Below, in pieces: positions 36,345 to 45,341 of a stretch of 64,000 nucleotides of DNA (position 1 is its first letter; each line of letters starts with the position of its first letter). The notes beneath the pieces are model-generated. The model saw only the letters and a list, made by a program, of their open reading frames with translations, was not told the origin of the DNA and did no database searches. This stretch comes from Pedomonas sp051304405 (GTDB lineage: Bacteria; Pseudomonadota; Alphaproteobacteria; Sphingomonadales; Sphingomonadaceae), in assembly GCF_051304405.1 (NCBI RefSeq), contig NZ_JBPPGG010000003.1:339088-403087 (forward strand), given 5' to 3'. A program made the translations under genes and the position numbers.

Positions 36345-37375
36345 AGAAAGTTCCAGCAACCGTCATCACCGGCTTTCTGGGCGCCGGCAAAACCACCCTC
36401 ATCCGCCACGTGCTGCAAAATGCCGGGGGACGGCGCCTCGCCCTCATCATCAACGAGTTCGGCGATATTGGCGTCGATGCGGATCTGGTGCGCGGCTGCA
36501 ATGACGAAGCCTGCCCGGCCGACCGGATTGTGGAACTGGCAAACGGCTGCATCTGCTGCACCGTGGCCGACGATTTTCTGCCCACCATGCAGATGCTGCT
36601 GGATCGGGACGATCGCCCCGACCACATCATTATCGAGACCTCCGGCCTTGCCCTGCCCAAGCCGCTGATCCAGGCGTTCCAGTGGCCCGACATCCGCACC
36701 CGCGCCACCGTCGATGGCGTGATCGCCGTAATCGATGCCGAGGCTGTGGCCGCCGGACGCTTCGCATCCGATGAAGAAGCCATCGCCGAGGCCCGCAAGG
36801 CGGACCCCGAACTCGATCACGACAATCCGCTCGAAGAGCTGTTCGAGGATCAGCTCATCTGCGCGGATTTGGTGCTCCTCAACAAATGCGATCTGGTCGA
36901 TGTCCCTGCCCTGATGGCGGTTCAGTCCCGCGTGGCAGCCTCTGCCCGATCCGAGGTCAAGGCGATCCCGGTCCAGAACGGGCAGATCGATCCGGGCGTC
37001 CTGCTGGGGCTGGGCGTTGCGGCGGAAGACGACCTTGCTGCGCGCCCCTCGCACCATGACACCGAAGAGGATCATGACCACGAGGATTTTGACTCCTTTG
37101 TCCTTGAGGCCGGCGATATTGCTGACCTGAACGGCTTTGCGGCGAAGCTGGCCCCGATCATCAACGCCCACGACATTTTCCGCATCAAGGGCATGGTCAG
37201 CGTTGCGGAGCGACCGGTGCGCGCCGTGTTGCAGGGGGTTGGCCCGCGCTTGCAGCATTATTTCGACCGGCCATGGCAGCCAGAGGAAACCCGCGCCACC
37301 CGCCTCGTCGTCATCGGGCGGCATGGCATGGATCGTGCGGCCATTGAAGCGGCTATTCTGAAGATCGCCTGCTGA
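36341..37375 (+). CDS. cobW: CobW-type GTP-dependent metal chaperone
   Basis: A 344-aa G3E-family GTPase. The P-loop GFLGAGKTT is at 11-19, the metal-binding GCICCT motif (C70, C72, C73) is intact, and NKCD provides guanine specificity. A His/Asp/Glu-rich stretch (HHDTEEDHDHED, about 235-246) separates the GTPase from the C-terminal CobW domain. CobW is thought to deliver Co2+ to the cobaltochelatase; cobN follows after a single base. It is joined by a 4-bp overlap to the ATPase gene before it, linking transport and synthesis in one transcript. Confidence 0.92.
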   Translation: MKKVPATVITGFLGAGKTTLIRHVLQNAGGRRLALIINEFGDIGVDADLVRGCNDEACPADRIVELANGCICCTVADDFLPTMQMLLDRDDRPDHIIIETSGLALPKPLIQAFQWPDIRTRATVDGVIAVIDAEAVAAGRFASDEEAIAEARKADPELDHDNPLEELFEDQLICADLVLLNKCDLVDVPALMAVQSRVAASARSEVKAIPVQNGQIDPGVLLGLGVAAEDDLAARPSHHDTEEDHDHEDFDSFVLEAGDIADLNGFAAKLAPIINAHDIFRIKGMVSVAERPVRAVLQGVGPRLQHYFDRPWQPEETRATRLVVIGRHGMDRAAIEAAILKIAC

Positions 37376-37376
37376 T

Positions 37377-40300
37377 ATGCACCTGCTCGCCGTCACGCCC
37401 GGACAGATCTCGGATGGTGAAGAGGCGGTTGATCTCGGCCAGTCGCCGGGAGACATCCTTATCCTCACCACTGCCGACAGTGAACTGACCTGCTTTGCCC
37501 GCGCCGCTTCCCAGTGCGCGGCAGCCGGGGTGACGGTGCGGCTGGCGAACTTGCTGCAACTGCGCCATCCCTATTCGGTTGACCTCTATCTCGATCAGGT
37601 CATCGCTCACGCCCGCTTCGTTGCCGTCGTGCTGCTGGGCGGCCGGTCCTACTGGCCCTACGGCATCGACCGGATTGCCGAGATGGCGCGCGAGCGGGGC
37701 ATTGTTTTTGCCGCCTTGTCAGGCGATGCGGAGGATGACCCGGACCTGAGCCGGGCCTCGACCCTGCCGCGCGAAAGCCGCCGTCTGATGCAGGCGTGTC
37801 TGCGCCATGGCGGCGTCGGCAATGCCGCGCTCTTTCTGCACGAGGCGATGCATCTCATTGGCAGAAGAGATGCCCATGCGCGCATGCCGGAGGCTCTTTC
37901 CGATGTGGGCCTTCATGCTCCGACCGACTGCGCGCCGACACTGGAGGACATCCGGAAAACATGGGATCCGGACAAGCCCACGGCCCTTTTCGTATTCTAT
38001 CGCGCCCTGGCCGCCGCCGGCACGCTGGAGGCAGTCGATGCGATGATTGCCGCGCTTGAGGCGCGCAGCTTCAATGTCTTGCCGGTCTATGTGAGGGGGC
38101 TGCGCGAAGCCAAGGTCATCGACTGGCTGCGCGCAACGCTTGAGGAAGTGCGGCCAGACGTTATTCTCAATGCCACCTCCTTTGCCGCCTCCAGCCTTGG
38201 CGAGCCGCGGACCGGCAGCGTACTGGAGGAGGCCGACTGCCCCATTCTGCAAACCTGCCTTGCGGCTGTGCGCGAGGAAGACTGGCAGCAGAGCAGCGTT
38301 GGCCTTGGCGCACGCGACCTTGCCATGAACGTTGCCCTGCCGGAGGTGGACGGGCGCATCTTCACCCGCGCCTATGCCTTCAAGAGCAAGGCCCGGTTCG
38401 ATCCATTAACCGAATGCACATTGGTCGAGCCGCAGATCGCGCCCGACCGCGCAGAATTCATTGCCGCCTTTGCCGCCAACTGGGCACGGCTGAGGCGCCT
38501 GCCGCCCGCCGGGCGCCGGGTCGCGCTGGTGCTGGCCAACTACCCCAACCAGAACGGGCGGATCGGCAATGGCGTCGGTCTCGACACCCCGGCGGCCTGC
38601 CTTGAAATTCTGAACGCACTGGCGGTTGCTGGCTATGCGATTGCCGACATGCCCTCTGACGGGCAGGCCCTGATGTCGCGCCTTGTCTCAGGCGTAACCA
38701 ATGCCATCGGCAGCGCACAGATCGGCAGCGAGGCCACCTTGCCGGTTTCGGATTACAAGGCATGGTTCGCATGCCTGCCCGCTGAGGTGCAAGAGACAGT
38801 CACGCAGCGTTGGGGACTGCCTGAAACCGACACCTTCGTATGCGACGGCCAGTTCCAGCTGCCCATCCATTGCTTCGGATCCGTCGTTGTCGGCATCCAG
38901 CCGGCTCGCGGCTATAACATTGATCCCAAGTCCAGCTGTCACGACCCGGATCTGCCGCCCACCCATGGCTATCTGGCGTTCTATTGCTGGCTGCGCACAC
39001 GCTTTGACTGCCATGCCATGGTCCATGTCGGCAAGCACGGCACCGCCGAGTGGCTGCCGGGCAAGGCGCTCTGCCTTTCCGCCGCCTGTTTTCCCGAAGT
39101 CGTGGCTGGCCCGGTGCCGCAGATCTACCCGTTCATCGTCAACGATCCGGGCGAAGGCACTCAGGCCAAGCGGCGCATCGGCGCGGTTATTCTCGACCAT
39201 TTAACGCCTCCCCTCACCCGCGCCGAAAGCCATGGCCCGCTGCGCCAACTGGAAGCCCTGATCGATGAATATTATCAGGCCATGAGCATGGATGCGCGCC
39301 GCCTGCCCGGCCTGAAGCGCGACATTCTCGACCTTGCGCACCGCAACGGCCTTGCCGTTGATGCAGGCGTTGGCACGAATGACGATGATACCCTTGCGAA
39401 CCTCGACAATTACCTGTGCGACCTGAAGGAACTTCAGATCCGCAACGGGCTGCATATTTTCGGCCGCAGCCCGGAGGGGCAGTTGCGGCTGGACCTGCTG
39501 ATCTCTCTGGCCCGCACGCCGCGCCACGGCAGATCGGCAGATGACCCCGGCGCGCAATCGCTTTTGCGGGCGCTGGCCGATGATTTCCAACTGGGATTTG
39601 ACCCGCTCGATTGCGTGCTGAATGCGCCTTGGCACGGCCCGCGCCCGGAGGCGCTCGCCCGCGTTTGCAGCGATTTATGGCGCACCACGGGCGATACGAT
39701 CGAGCGGCTGGAGGAATTTTCCCTGCACCTCGTCAGCGGCAAGGCTCAGCCGCCCGGCCCGGCATCTGCCGCAGTTTTGAACGCCATTGAAACGGACCTT
39801 GCCCCTCGGGTGGATGCCTGCGGTCCCGCCGAGAGGGTAGCCTTGCTGACCGCGCTCGATGGCCGCTTCGTTGCGCCCGGCCCGTCCGGCGCGCCGACGC
39901 GCGGCCGACCCGATGTTCTGCCGACCGGACGCAACTTCTATTCGGTCGACACGCGCAGCGTACCGACGCCCATGGCCTGGCGGCTGGGCGAGCAGTCCGC
40001 CCGGCTGCTGGTGGAGGATTACCTCCAGCGCGAAGGCGTGTGGCCCAAGGCCATGGCGGTGACCGCGTGGGGCACCTCCAACATGCGCACGGGCGGCGAT
40101 GACATCGCGCAAGCTTTGGCGCTGATGGGCGTGCGTCCGCGCTGGGAGTGGAGCAGCGGACGCGTGACCGGCTTCGAGGTGATCAGCATCGCTGAACTCG
40201 GCCGTCCGCGCGTTGATGTCACGTTCCGCATCTCCGGTTTTTTCCGCGATGCTTTTCCTGAGCAGATCGCCCTTCTCGACAGCGCGGCGCGCGCCGTCAT

Positions 40301-41141
40301 GGTCATGGAGGAAAATGAAGACGACAATCCCGCCGCCGCCCGCTTCCGCGCGGAACAGCACAAACTGGAAGCCGCGGGAGTATCGCCCGAACAGGCGGCG
40401 CTGCGCGCCGGCAACCGGGTTTACGGATCGCGCCCCGGCGCCTATGGCGCAGGCCTGCAAACCCTGATCGACGAGCGGATCTGGGAGACCCGCGCTGATC
40501 TGGGAAAAATGTATCTCGAATGGGGCAGCTATGCCTACGGCGGCGGTCAGGATGGCATCAGCGACCTTCCCGGATTTTCCGCCCGGCTGTCGCAGGTTGA
40601 TGCGAGCGTCCACAATCAGGACAACCGGGAACATGATCTGCTCGACAGCGATGACTATTACCAGTTCGAGGGCGGCATCGCCGCTGCCATCGAACATCTG
40701 ACCGGACGGGCGCCCCTGTCCTATCACCTTGACCACAGCCGCCCCGAAAAGCCGGTCGTGCGCACGCTCGATCAGGAAGTGGCGCGGATCGTCCGTGGTC
40801 GCCTGACCAACCCCAAGTGGATCGAGGGCGTGATGCGCCACGGTTACAAGGGCGCGTTCGAGATTGCCGCCAGCATCGACTATCTATTCGGCTTTGCCGC
40901 CGCCACCAATGCCGTGCGCGATCACCATTTCGACGCGGTCTTCAGCGCTTATATCGAGGATGAGCGCGTGCGGGCGTTCCTCAAGGACCACAATCCCGAT
41001 GCCCTTCAGGAAATCATGGCGCGCCTTGCCGAGGCGCTGGAGCGCGGGCTGTGGCAGCCCCGCTCCAACAGCACCGCCATAAGCCTGCAGGACCTGCGCA
41101 ACACCCTTGCAAACCGTCCCCCGGAAGGAGAGATCCCATGA
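37377..41141 (+). CDS. cobN: Cobaltochelatase large subunit CobN
   Basis: A 1254-aa CobN/magnesium-chelatase H family protein, full length for CobN. It inserts Co2+ into hydrogenobyrinic acid a,c-diamide in the aerobic pathway, normally with the AAA+ and MIDAS partners named CobS and CobT in Pseudomonas denitrificans. Recognisable stretches are HVGKHGTAEWLPGK (about 545), PRPDVLPTGRNFYSVD-like sequence near 850 and WEWSSGRVTGFEVI. Neither partner subunit is encoded in the window. It is flanked by cobW (1-bp gap) and cobO (4-bp overlap). A BchH/ChlH magnesium chelatase is much less likely given these neighbours. Confidence 0.92.
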   Translation: MHLLAVTPGQISDGEEAVDLGQSPGDILILTTADSELTCFARAASQCAAAGVTVRLANLLQLRHPYSVDLYLDQVIAHARFVAVVLLGGRSYWPYGIDRIAEMARERGIVFAALSGDAEDDPDLSRASTLPRESRRLMQACLRHGGVGNAALFLHEAMHLIGRRDAHARMPEALSDVGLHAPTDCAPTLEDIRKTWDPDKPTALFVFYRALAAAGTLEAVDAMIAALEARSFNVLPVYVRGLREAKVIDWLRATLEEVRPDVILNATSFAASSLGEPRTGSVLEEADCPILQTCLAAVREEDWQQSSVGLGARDLAMNVALPEVDGRIFTRAYAFKSKARFDPLTECTLVEPQIAPDRAEFIAAFAANWARLRRLPPAGRRVALVLANYPNQNGRIGNGVGLDTPAACLEILNALAVAGYAIADMPSDGQALMSRLVSGVTNAIGSAQIGSEATLPVSDYKAWFACLPAEVQETVTQRWGLPETDTFVCDGQFQLPIHCFGSVVVGIQPARGYNIDPKSSCHDPDLPPTHGYLAFYCWLRTRFDCHAMVHVGKHGTAEWLPGKALCLSAACFPEVVAGPVPQIYPFIVNDPGEGTQAKRRIGAVILDHLTPPLTRAESHGPLRQLEALIDEYYQAMSMDARRLPGLKRDILDLAHRNGLAVDAGVGTNDDDTLANLDNYLCDLKELQIRNGLHIFGRSPEGQLRLDLLISLARTPRHGRSADDPGAQSLLRALADDFQLGFDPLDCVLNAPWHGPRPEALARVCSDLWRTTGDTIERLEEFSLHLVSGKAQPPGPASAAVLNAIETDLAPRVDACGPAERVALLTALDGRFVAPGPSGAPTRGRPDVLPTGRNFYSVDTRSVPTPMAWRLGEQSARLLVEDYLQREGVWPKAMAVTAWGTSNMRTGGDDIAQALALMGVRPRWEWSSGRVTGFEVISIAELGRPRVDVTFRISGFFRDAFPEQIALLDSAARAVMVMEENEDDNPAAARFRAEQHKLEAAGVSPEQAALRAGNRVYGSRPGAYGAGLQTLIDERIWETRADLGKMYLEWGSYAYGGGQDGISDLPGFSARLSQVDASVHNQDNREHDLLDSDDYYQFEGGIAAAIEHLTGRAPLSYHLDHSRPEKPVVRTLDQEVARIVRGRLTNPKWIEGVMRHGYKGAFEIAASIDYLFGFAAATNAVRDHHFDAVFSAYIEDERVRAFLKDHNPDALQEIMARLAEALERGLWQPRSNSTAISLQDLRNTLANRPPEGEIP

Positions 41142-41767
41142 CCGAGACACCGGCCGCCACCGGCAAAGTGCGCACCGAGGAAGAGCATGCCGCGCGCATG
41201 AAGAAAAAGCAGGCGGCGCGCGCCAAGATCGAGGCGACCAAGACCCGCGAGAAGGGCCTGCTCATCGTCCACACCGGCAAGGGCAAAGGCAAGACGACGG
41301 CCGCCATGGGCATGGTGCTGCGCTGCATCGGCCATGGCAAGAAGGCCGGCGTCGTACAGTTCGTCAAAGGCGCGTTGCAGACCGGCGAGAAGGTGGTGTT
41401 TGACGCCTTTCCCGACCTCGTCGAATTCCGCCCCATGGGCGAAGGCTTCACCTGGAACACGCAAAACCGCGTCCGGGATATGGAGATGGCACGTCAGGCC
41501 TGGGAAGAGGTCAAGCGGATGATCAACGACCCCACCTACCATCTGGTGCTGGCGGATGAGCTGAACATCGTCCTGCGGTTCGACTACCTGCCGATTGACG
41601 AAGTGCTTGAAGTGCTGGCGGCAAGGCCAGAGATGAAGCACGTGGTCGTGACCGGCCGCAATGCGCCGCAAGCGCTCATGGACATGGCGGATCTGGTCAC
41701 GGAAATGACCGAGATCAAACACCCTTACCGGGCAGGCATCAAGGGTCAGCCCGGCATCGAGTTCTAA
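41138..41767 (+). CDS. cobO: Cob(I)yrinic acid a,c-diamide adenosyltransferase
   Basis: A 209-aa CobO/BtuR-type adenosyltransferase. The P-loop is HTGKGKGKTTAAMG (about 45-58), followed by QFVKGALQTGE and the family motif VLADELNIVLRFDYL. It transfers adenosyl from ATP to the reduced cobalt corrinoid. The ATG at 41138 overlaps the cobN stop by 4 bp and GGAAGGAG precedes it. The basic N-terminus (MKKKQAARAKIEA) is normal for CobO. Its stop overlaps the stop of the convergent second btuF by 4 bp (41764-41767). Confidence 0.94.
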   Translation: MTETPAATGKVRTEEEHAARMKKKQAARAKIEATKTREKGLLIVHTGKGKGKTTAAMGMVLRCIGHGKKAGVVQFVKGALQTGEKVVFDAFPDLVEFRPMGEGFTWNTQNRVRDMEMARQAWEEVKRMINDPTYHLVLADELNIVLRFDYLPIDEVLEVLAARPEMKHVVVTGRNAPQALMDMADLVTEMTEIKHPYRAGIKGQPGIEF

Positions 41768-42633
41768 CGCTTATGTGCAATGCCTGCCCTGCCCGCACTG
41801 GCCTGCCTGTCGTGCGCCTCGATCTGCTGAACGAGCTGGCGGACCGCCTCGACGTAGGTCGGCCCGCCGCAGACCGTCAGCGACTGGGGCAGCACAAGGC
41901 GAGGAATATGGGCAAGGGCCGGGTGCTGAAGCATTTCCGTTCCCTGATCCGTCACCCGCAGCGCATCCGCCTCGACGATCAGGAAGTCGGGGCGGGCTGC
42001 AACGATTTCCTCAAGGCTGATCTGGGCCAGCACCGGCTTGCCCAAGCGCTCTGCAAGGTTTTCAAGGCCCGCCCGGCGCATCATCTCATCGACCAGCGTG
42101 CCGGTTCCGGTCATGAATCCGCGACGCTGGTAATAAGCTGCCACACGCCCCCGGCCCGCCGGGTGAATATCTGCAAGGCTCGCCTCCATTTGGCGGATGA
42201 GCGCCTCGCCGCGTTCGGTATGGCCGACAGCGGAAGCAACATCCCGGATTTGTGCCTTGATGTCCTCGTAGCTGTTTGCCGTATGGACAGGCTGTATCGG
42301 AATGTTCTGCGCCGCCACATGCGCGGCAACGCCCACGCGCCGCTGGCTGGAGGCAATCACGAGATCCGGTTTCAGTTTCAGCACTTCCTCAACCGTTCCG
42401 CCCGTGTACGGCAAGGCCGCTGCCTCCCGGCTGACCGCCGACATGACCGGATCCCGGGCAAATCGCGTCAGGGCTGCAATCTGCCCTTTGTCCGCCAGCG
42501 CGACGAGGTACTGATCCGCACACATGTTGAGCGAGACGATGCGCGCAGGCGCGGCCTGCGCCACGGTCGCCGAAAATACAAGGGCATGGAGCGCAACGCT
42601 ACACATCGCCCAGACCCTCCATCCCTGCTTCAT
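41764..42633 (-). CDS. btuF: ABC transporter periplasmic binding protein, BtuF-like (second importer)
   Basis: A 289-aa substrate-binding protein. The start at 42633 gives a proper signal peptide (WRVWAMCSVALHALVFSATVAQAA); starts at 42699 or 42675 would add a polar extension. The family opening ARIVSLNMCADQYLVALAD is clear, and AARPDFLIVEADALRV follows late. It differs from the first binding protein and faces away from its permease and ATPase, which are divergent and start about 100 bp away. It is expected to serve corrinoid import. Confidence 0.84.
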   Translation of the reverse strand: MKQGWRVWAMCSVALHALVFSATVAQAAPARIVSLNMCADQYLVALADKGQIAALTRFARDPVMSAVSREAAALPYTGGTVEEVLKLKPDLVIASSQRRVGVAAHVAAQNIPIQPVHTANSYEDIKAQIRDVASAVGHTERGEALIRQMEASLADIHPAGRGRVAAYYQRRGFMTGTGTLVDEMMRRAGLENLAERLGKPVLAQISLEEIVAARPDFLIVEADALRVTDQGTEMLQHPALAHIPRLVLPQSLTVCGGPTYVEAVRQLVQQIEAHDRQASAGRAGIAHKR

Positions 42634-42735
42634 GTTCGCACCAACCCCGGATAAATCCTGACTGGCTGCCGACATGAGACATTTCCACCCGGGACACAAG
42701 TGTGACGGGACGACCGATCGAAGCCGAGGTCATTT

Positions 42736-43740
42736 GTGAAGACGCCAGAAAACGAAACATCGCGGAAAAATCTGATAAGCCTGCTCTTGATCCTGATTGC
42801 AGGAACGGCGGCAACCTCTCTGTTGTTTGGTCCCGTCAATCTCTCCTTTGGCGAACTCTGGGCCGCACTTCTGGCCAAGGGCGATCCGGTTGACCAGATT
42901 ATTCTCTGGCAACTGCGCCTGCCGCGCACGGTGCTGGCGTTGCTGGTTGGCGGCATGCTGGGCCTCGCCGGTGCGGTCCTGCAGGGATATCTGCGCAATC
43001 CTTTGGCCGAACCCTCCGTGCTTGGCGTTTCCAATGCGGCAGCGCTCGGGGCCGTCATCGCCCTTTATTTCGGGCTGGCGGAGCTGAATGATTTCCTCCT
43101 GCCGCTCCTGTCGATTGCCGGCGGGCTTGGCGCGCTGGCACTCCTGTTCGGACTGGCCGCCCGCCGCGACACGATCCTCAGCCTCATCCTCGGCGGCATC
43201 GCCATCGGCACGCTGGCAGGCGCGGCCATCAGCCTTGCGCTCAATCTGTCGCCCAATCCATTTGCCGCCATGGAAATCACCACTTGGCTGCTCGGATCCC
43301 TTGAGAACCGCTCCCTCACCCATATCTGGATTGCCCTTCCCTGCATTCTGTTCGGCGCAGGGCTGCTGCTGCGCACAGGTCCGGCCCTTGATGCCTTGTC
43401 GCTCGGCGAAGACTGCGCCGTCAGCCTTGGCGTTGATCTTCGGCGTTTGCGCCTTTTCATCGGCATCGGCGTTGCGCTTGGCGTGGGCGGTGCGGTTGCC
43501 GTCTCAGGCGCCATCGGCTTCATCGGCCTGATCGTGCCGCATCTGGTCCGCCCGCTGACCAGCCGCAATCCATCGGCAGTTCTGCTGCCCTCGTTTCTGG
43601 GCGGTGCTGCGCTGCTGACCGGAGCCGATGTGCTGGTGCGGCTGATCCCTTCCACCAATGAGTTGAAGTTGGGAGTCGTCACCGCATTTCTCGGTATCCC
43701 TGTGTTCGTCTACCAGCTGCTGCGGGAGCGTCGGATATGA
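42736..43740 (+). CDS. btuC: FecCD-family permease, BtuC-like (second importer)
   Basis: A 334-aa permease with about ten helices. The family motifs are LRLPRTVLALLVGGMLGLAGAVLQGYLRNPLAEPSVLG and GAIGFIGLIVPHLVRPL. The start is GTG at 42736. It overlaps the ATPase gene by 4 bp. It is clearly homologous to the permease at 34492-35526 but too different for a recent tandem duplication. The 102-bp space to the divergent btuF gene must hold both promoters. Confidence 0.88.
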   Translation: MKTPENETSRKNLISLLLILIAGTAATSLLFGPVNLSFGELWAALLAKGDPVDQIILWQLRLPRTVLALLVGGMLGLAGAVLQGYLRNPLAEPSVLGVSNAAALGAVIALYFGLAELNDFLLPLLSIAGGLGALALLFGLAARRDTILSLILGGIAIGTLAGAAISLALNLSPNPFAAMEITTWLLGSLENRSLTHIWIALPCILFGAGLLLRTGPALDALSLGEDCAVSLGVDLRRLRLFIGIGVALGVGGAVAVSGAIGFIGLIVPHLVRPLTSRNPSAVLLPSFLGGAALLTGADVLVRLIPSTNELKLGVVTAFLGIPVFVYQLLRERRI

Positions 43741-44513
43741 ACGGGTTGCGCATACACTCGCTTGAGGTGCAATTGGGCAACCGGCTGGCTCTCAGCGATA
43801 TAAAGGCCGAGTTTTTGCCGGGCCGCCTCCATGCCATTCTCGGCCCCAATGGCGCGGGCAAATCGACCCTGCTGCGGGCGCTTGTTGGAATCGAACCTGC
43901 TATCCGCAGCGAGATCTTTCTGGACGGCCAGCCCTTGAGCGCCCTCTCGCGCCGCCAGCGCGCCCAAAGCATGGCCTATCTGCCGCAAAGTCCGGTGGTG
44001 CATTGGGGCATGACCGCACGGCGCGTCGTGGCATTGGGACGCCTGCCCTACACCCATGGCCACACGCGCCTCAGCGGCGGGGATGAGGACGCCATCACCC
44101 GCGCCATGACGGAAACGGATACGCTTGGCTTTGCGAACCGGCCGATCGACCAGCTTTCAGGCGGTGAGCGTGCCCGCGTGCTGCTGGCCCGCGCCCTGGC
44201 GGTCGAGGCACCGATCCTGCTTGCCGACGAGCCGCTCGCCGCTTTGGATCCTGGGCACCAGATCGATGTGATGCGCTTGCTGCTGGATCAGGCGCGACGC
44301 GGCAAGACAGTCATCACGGTGCTGCACGATCTGACGCTGGCCAGCCGCTACTGCGACACGGTGCTGGTGTTGGACAATGGCCGCGTAGCAGGCGCGGGAG
44401 CGTCCGATATCGTGCTAACACCAGAGCTGCTCGCCCGCGTTTACGGCATCACTGCGCTGCGCCAAACGGAGGACGGGCGGACTATTCTCTATCCGAGGGG
44501 TCGTGCGGGTTGA
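43737..44513 (+). CDS. btuD: ABC transporter ATPase, BtuD-like (second importer)
   Basis: A 258-aa ATPase. Walker A is GPNGAGKST (36-44), the signature is LSGGERARVLLARALAVEA, Walker B is ILLADEPLAALD and VLHDLTLASRYC carries the switch His. A WGMTARRVVALGR region, shared with BtuD and FecE proteins, lies between. It overlaps the permease stop by 4 bp. Its stop is 15 bp from the stop of the convergent glutamine amidotransferase gene, so the second importer transcript ends here. Confidence 0.88.
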   Translation: MNGLRIHSLEVQLGNRLALSDIKAEFLPGRLHAILGPNGAGKSTLLRALVGIEPAIRSEIFLDGQPLSALSRRQRAQSMAYLPQSPVVHWGMTARRVVALGRLPYTHGHTRLSGGDEDAITRAMTETDTLGFANRPIDQLSGGERARVLLARALAVEAPILLADEPLAALDPGHQIDVMRLLLDQARRGKTVITVLHDLTLASRYCDTVLVLDNGRVAGAGASDIVLTPELLARVYGITALRQTEDGRTILYPRGRAG

Positions 44514-44528
44514 TGGAGAAGACGCAAG

Positions 44529-45230
44529 TCATCCGGCGTTGCCGCGTCTGAGAACATACTCTGCGAACAAACGGAGCAAACGGGCCGCCTCTGGCGTGTC
44601 AGGCGCATCTTCCGGATACGCCCCCGGGGCGAGACGGGCCTGATAAGCCTGAATAGCCGTGGCGGAAAACTCCGGATGGAATTGCACGCCCCAGGCGCAA
44701 TCGCCAAAGCGAAACGCCTGACACGGCTCCTGCGAACTCCAGGCAAGGCGGACCGCACCCGGCGGCAGAGCAAGGACGGACTGCTCATGCACCACATGGG
44801 CGGGAAACACCTGCGGCATGTGTTGGAACAGCGGATCGGATTGCCCGACTTCCAGCTGATGCACCATAATGGTTCCCAACTCCCGCCCGTCAGCCCGGTA
44901 TCCCACAACGCCGCCAAGCGCATGGGCAAGCAATTGGTGCCCAAAGCAGATGCCAAGCACCGGAACCCTGGCCTCCACGCAGCGGAGCAGCCATTGGCCG
45001 AGTTGCTCGCTCCACGGTGCCCTGTCGCTGACCATGGCATGCGACCCTGTCACCACCACGCCGGCAACCGAGGCCGGCTCTGGCAAGTCAGGCGCTTCGC
45101 GCGCATCCACATGCGAGACATCGCACGTCAGGCCCAGACCTTCAGCAATCCAGTCATGAAAATCACCGATCCGGGTACGTAGGTCTGCAAAGGTCTCGCC
45201 AGCGCGAACGATGATAAGGGCTCTGGACAT
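44529..45230 (-). CDS. Class I glutamine amidotransferase domain protein
   Basis: A 233-aa stand-alone GATase1 protein similar to the amidotransferase half of GMP synthase. The nucleophile elbow is GICFGHQLL (C95), and GVQFHPEFS supplies His185 and Glu187, so the triad is complete. It would release ammonia from glutamine for a partner enzyme or hydrolyse a gamma-glutamyl compound. No synthetase partner is adjacent. Divergent from a LysR gene 111 bp away, which may regulate it. Its place inside a cobalamin block may be incidental; the corrin amidations are done by CobQ. The frame is open to 45920 but antisense to the LysR gene there. Confidence 0.82.
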   Translation of the reverse strand: MSRALIIVRAGETFADLRTRIGDFHDWIAEGLGLTCDVSHVDAREAPDLPEPASVAGVVVTGSHAMVSDRAPWSEQLGQWLLRCVEARVPVLGICFGHQLLAHALGGVVGYRADGRELGTIMVHQLEVGQSDPLFQHMPQVFPAHVVHEQSVLALPPGAVRLAWSSQEPCQAFRFGDCAWGVQFHPEFSATAIQAYQARLAPGAYPEDAPDTPEAARLLRLFAEYVLRRGNAG

Positions 45231-45341
45231 GGCAACGCTCCTGACAGGGCCGATCAGACAGGTCGAACAGGCCTCTTGCGCCAGGATAGCAAACCTGAAA
45301 AGAAGCAATAATCGCCGCCGAACTGCAAAGACTTGTTCCTC

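Noticed and set aside
37377..41141. Magnesium chelatase BchH/ChlH instead of CobN
   Set aside because: cobW directly before, cobO overlapping after, and no bacteriochlorophyll genes nearby.
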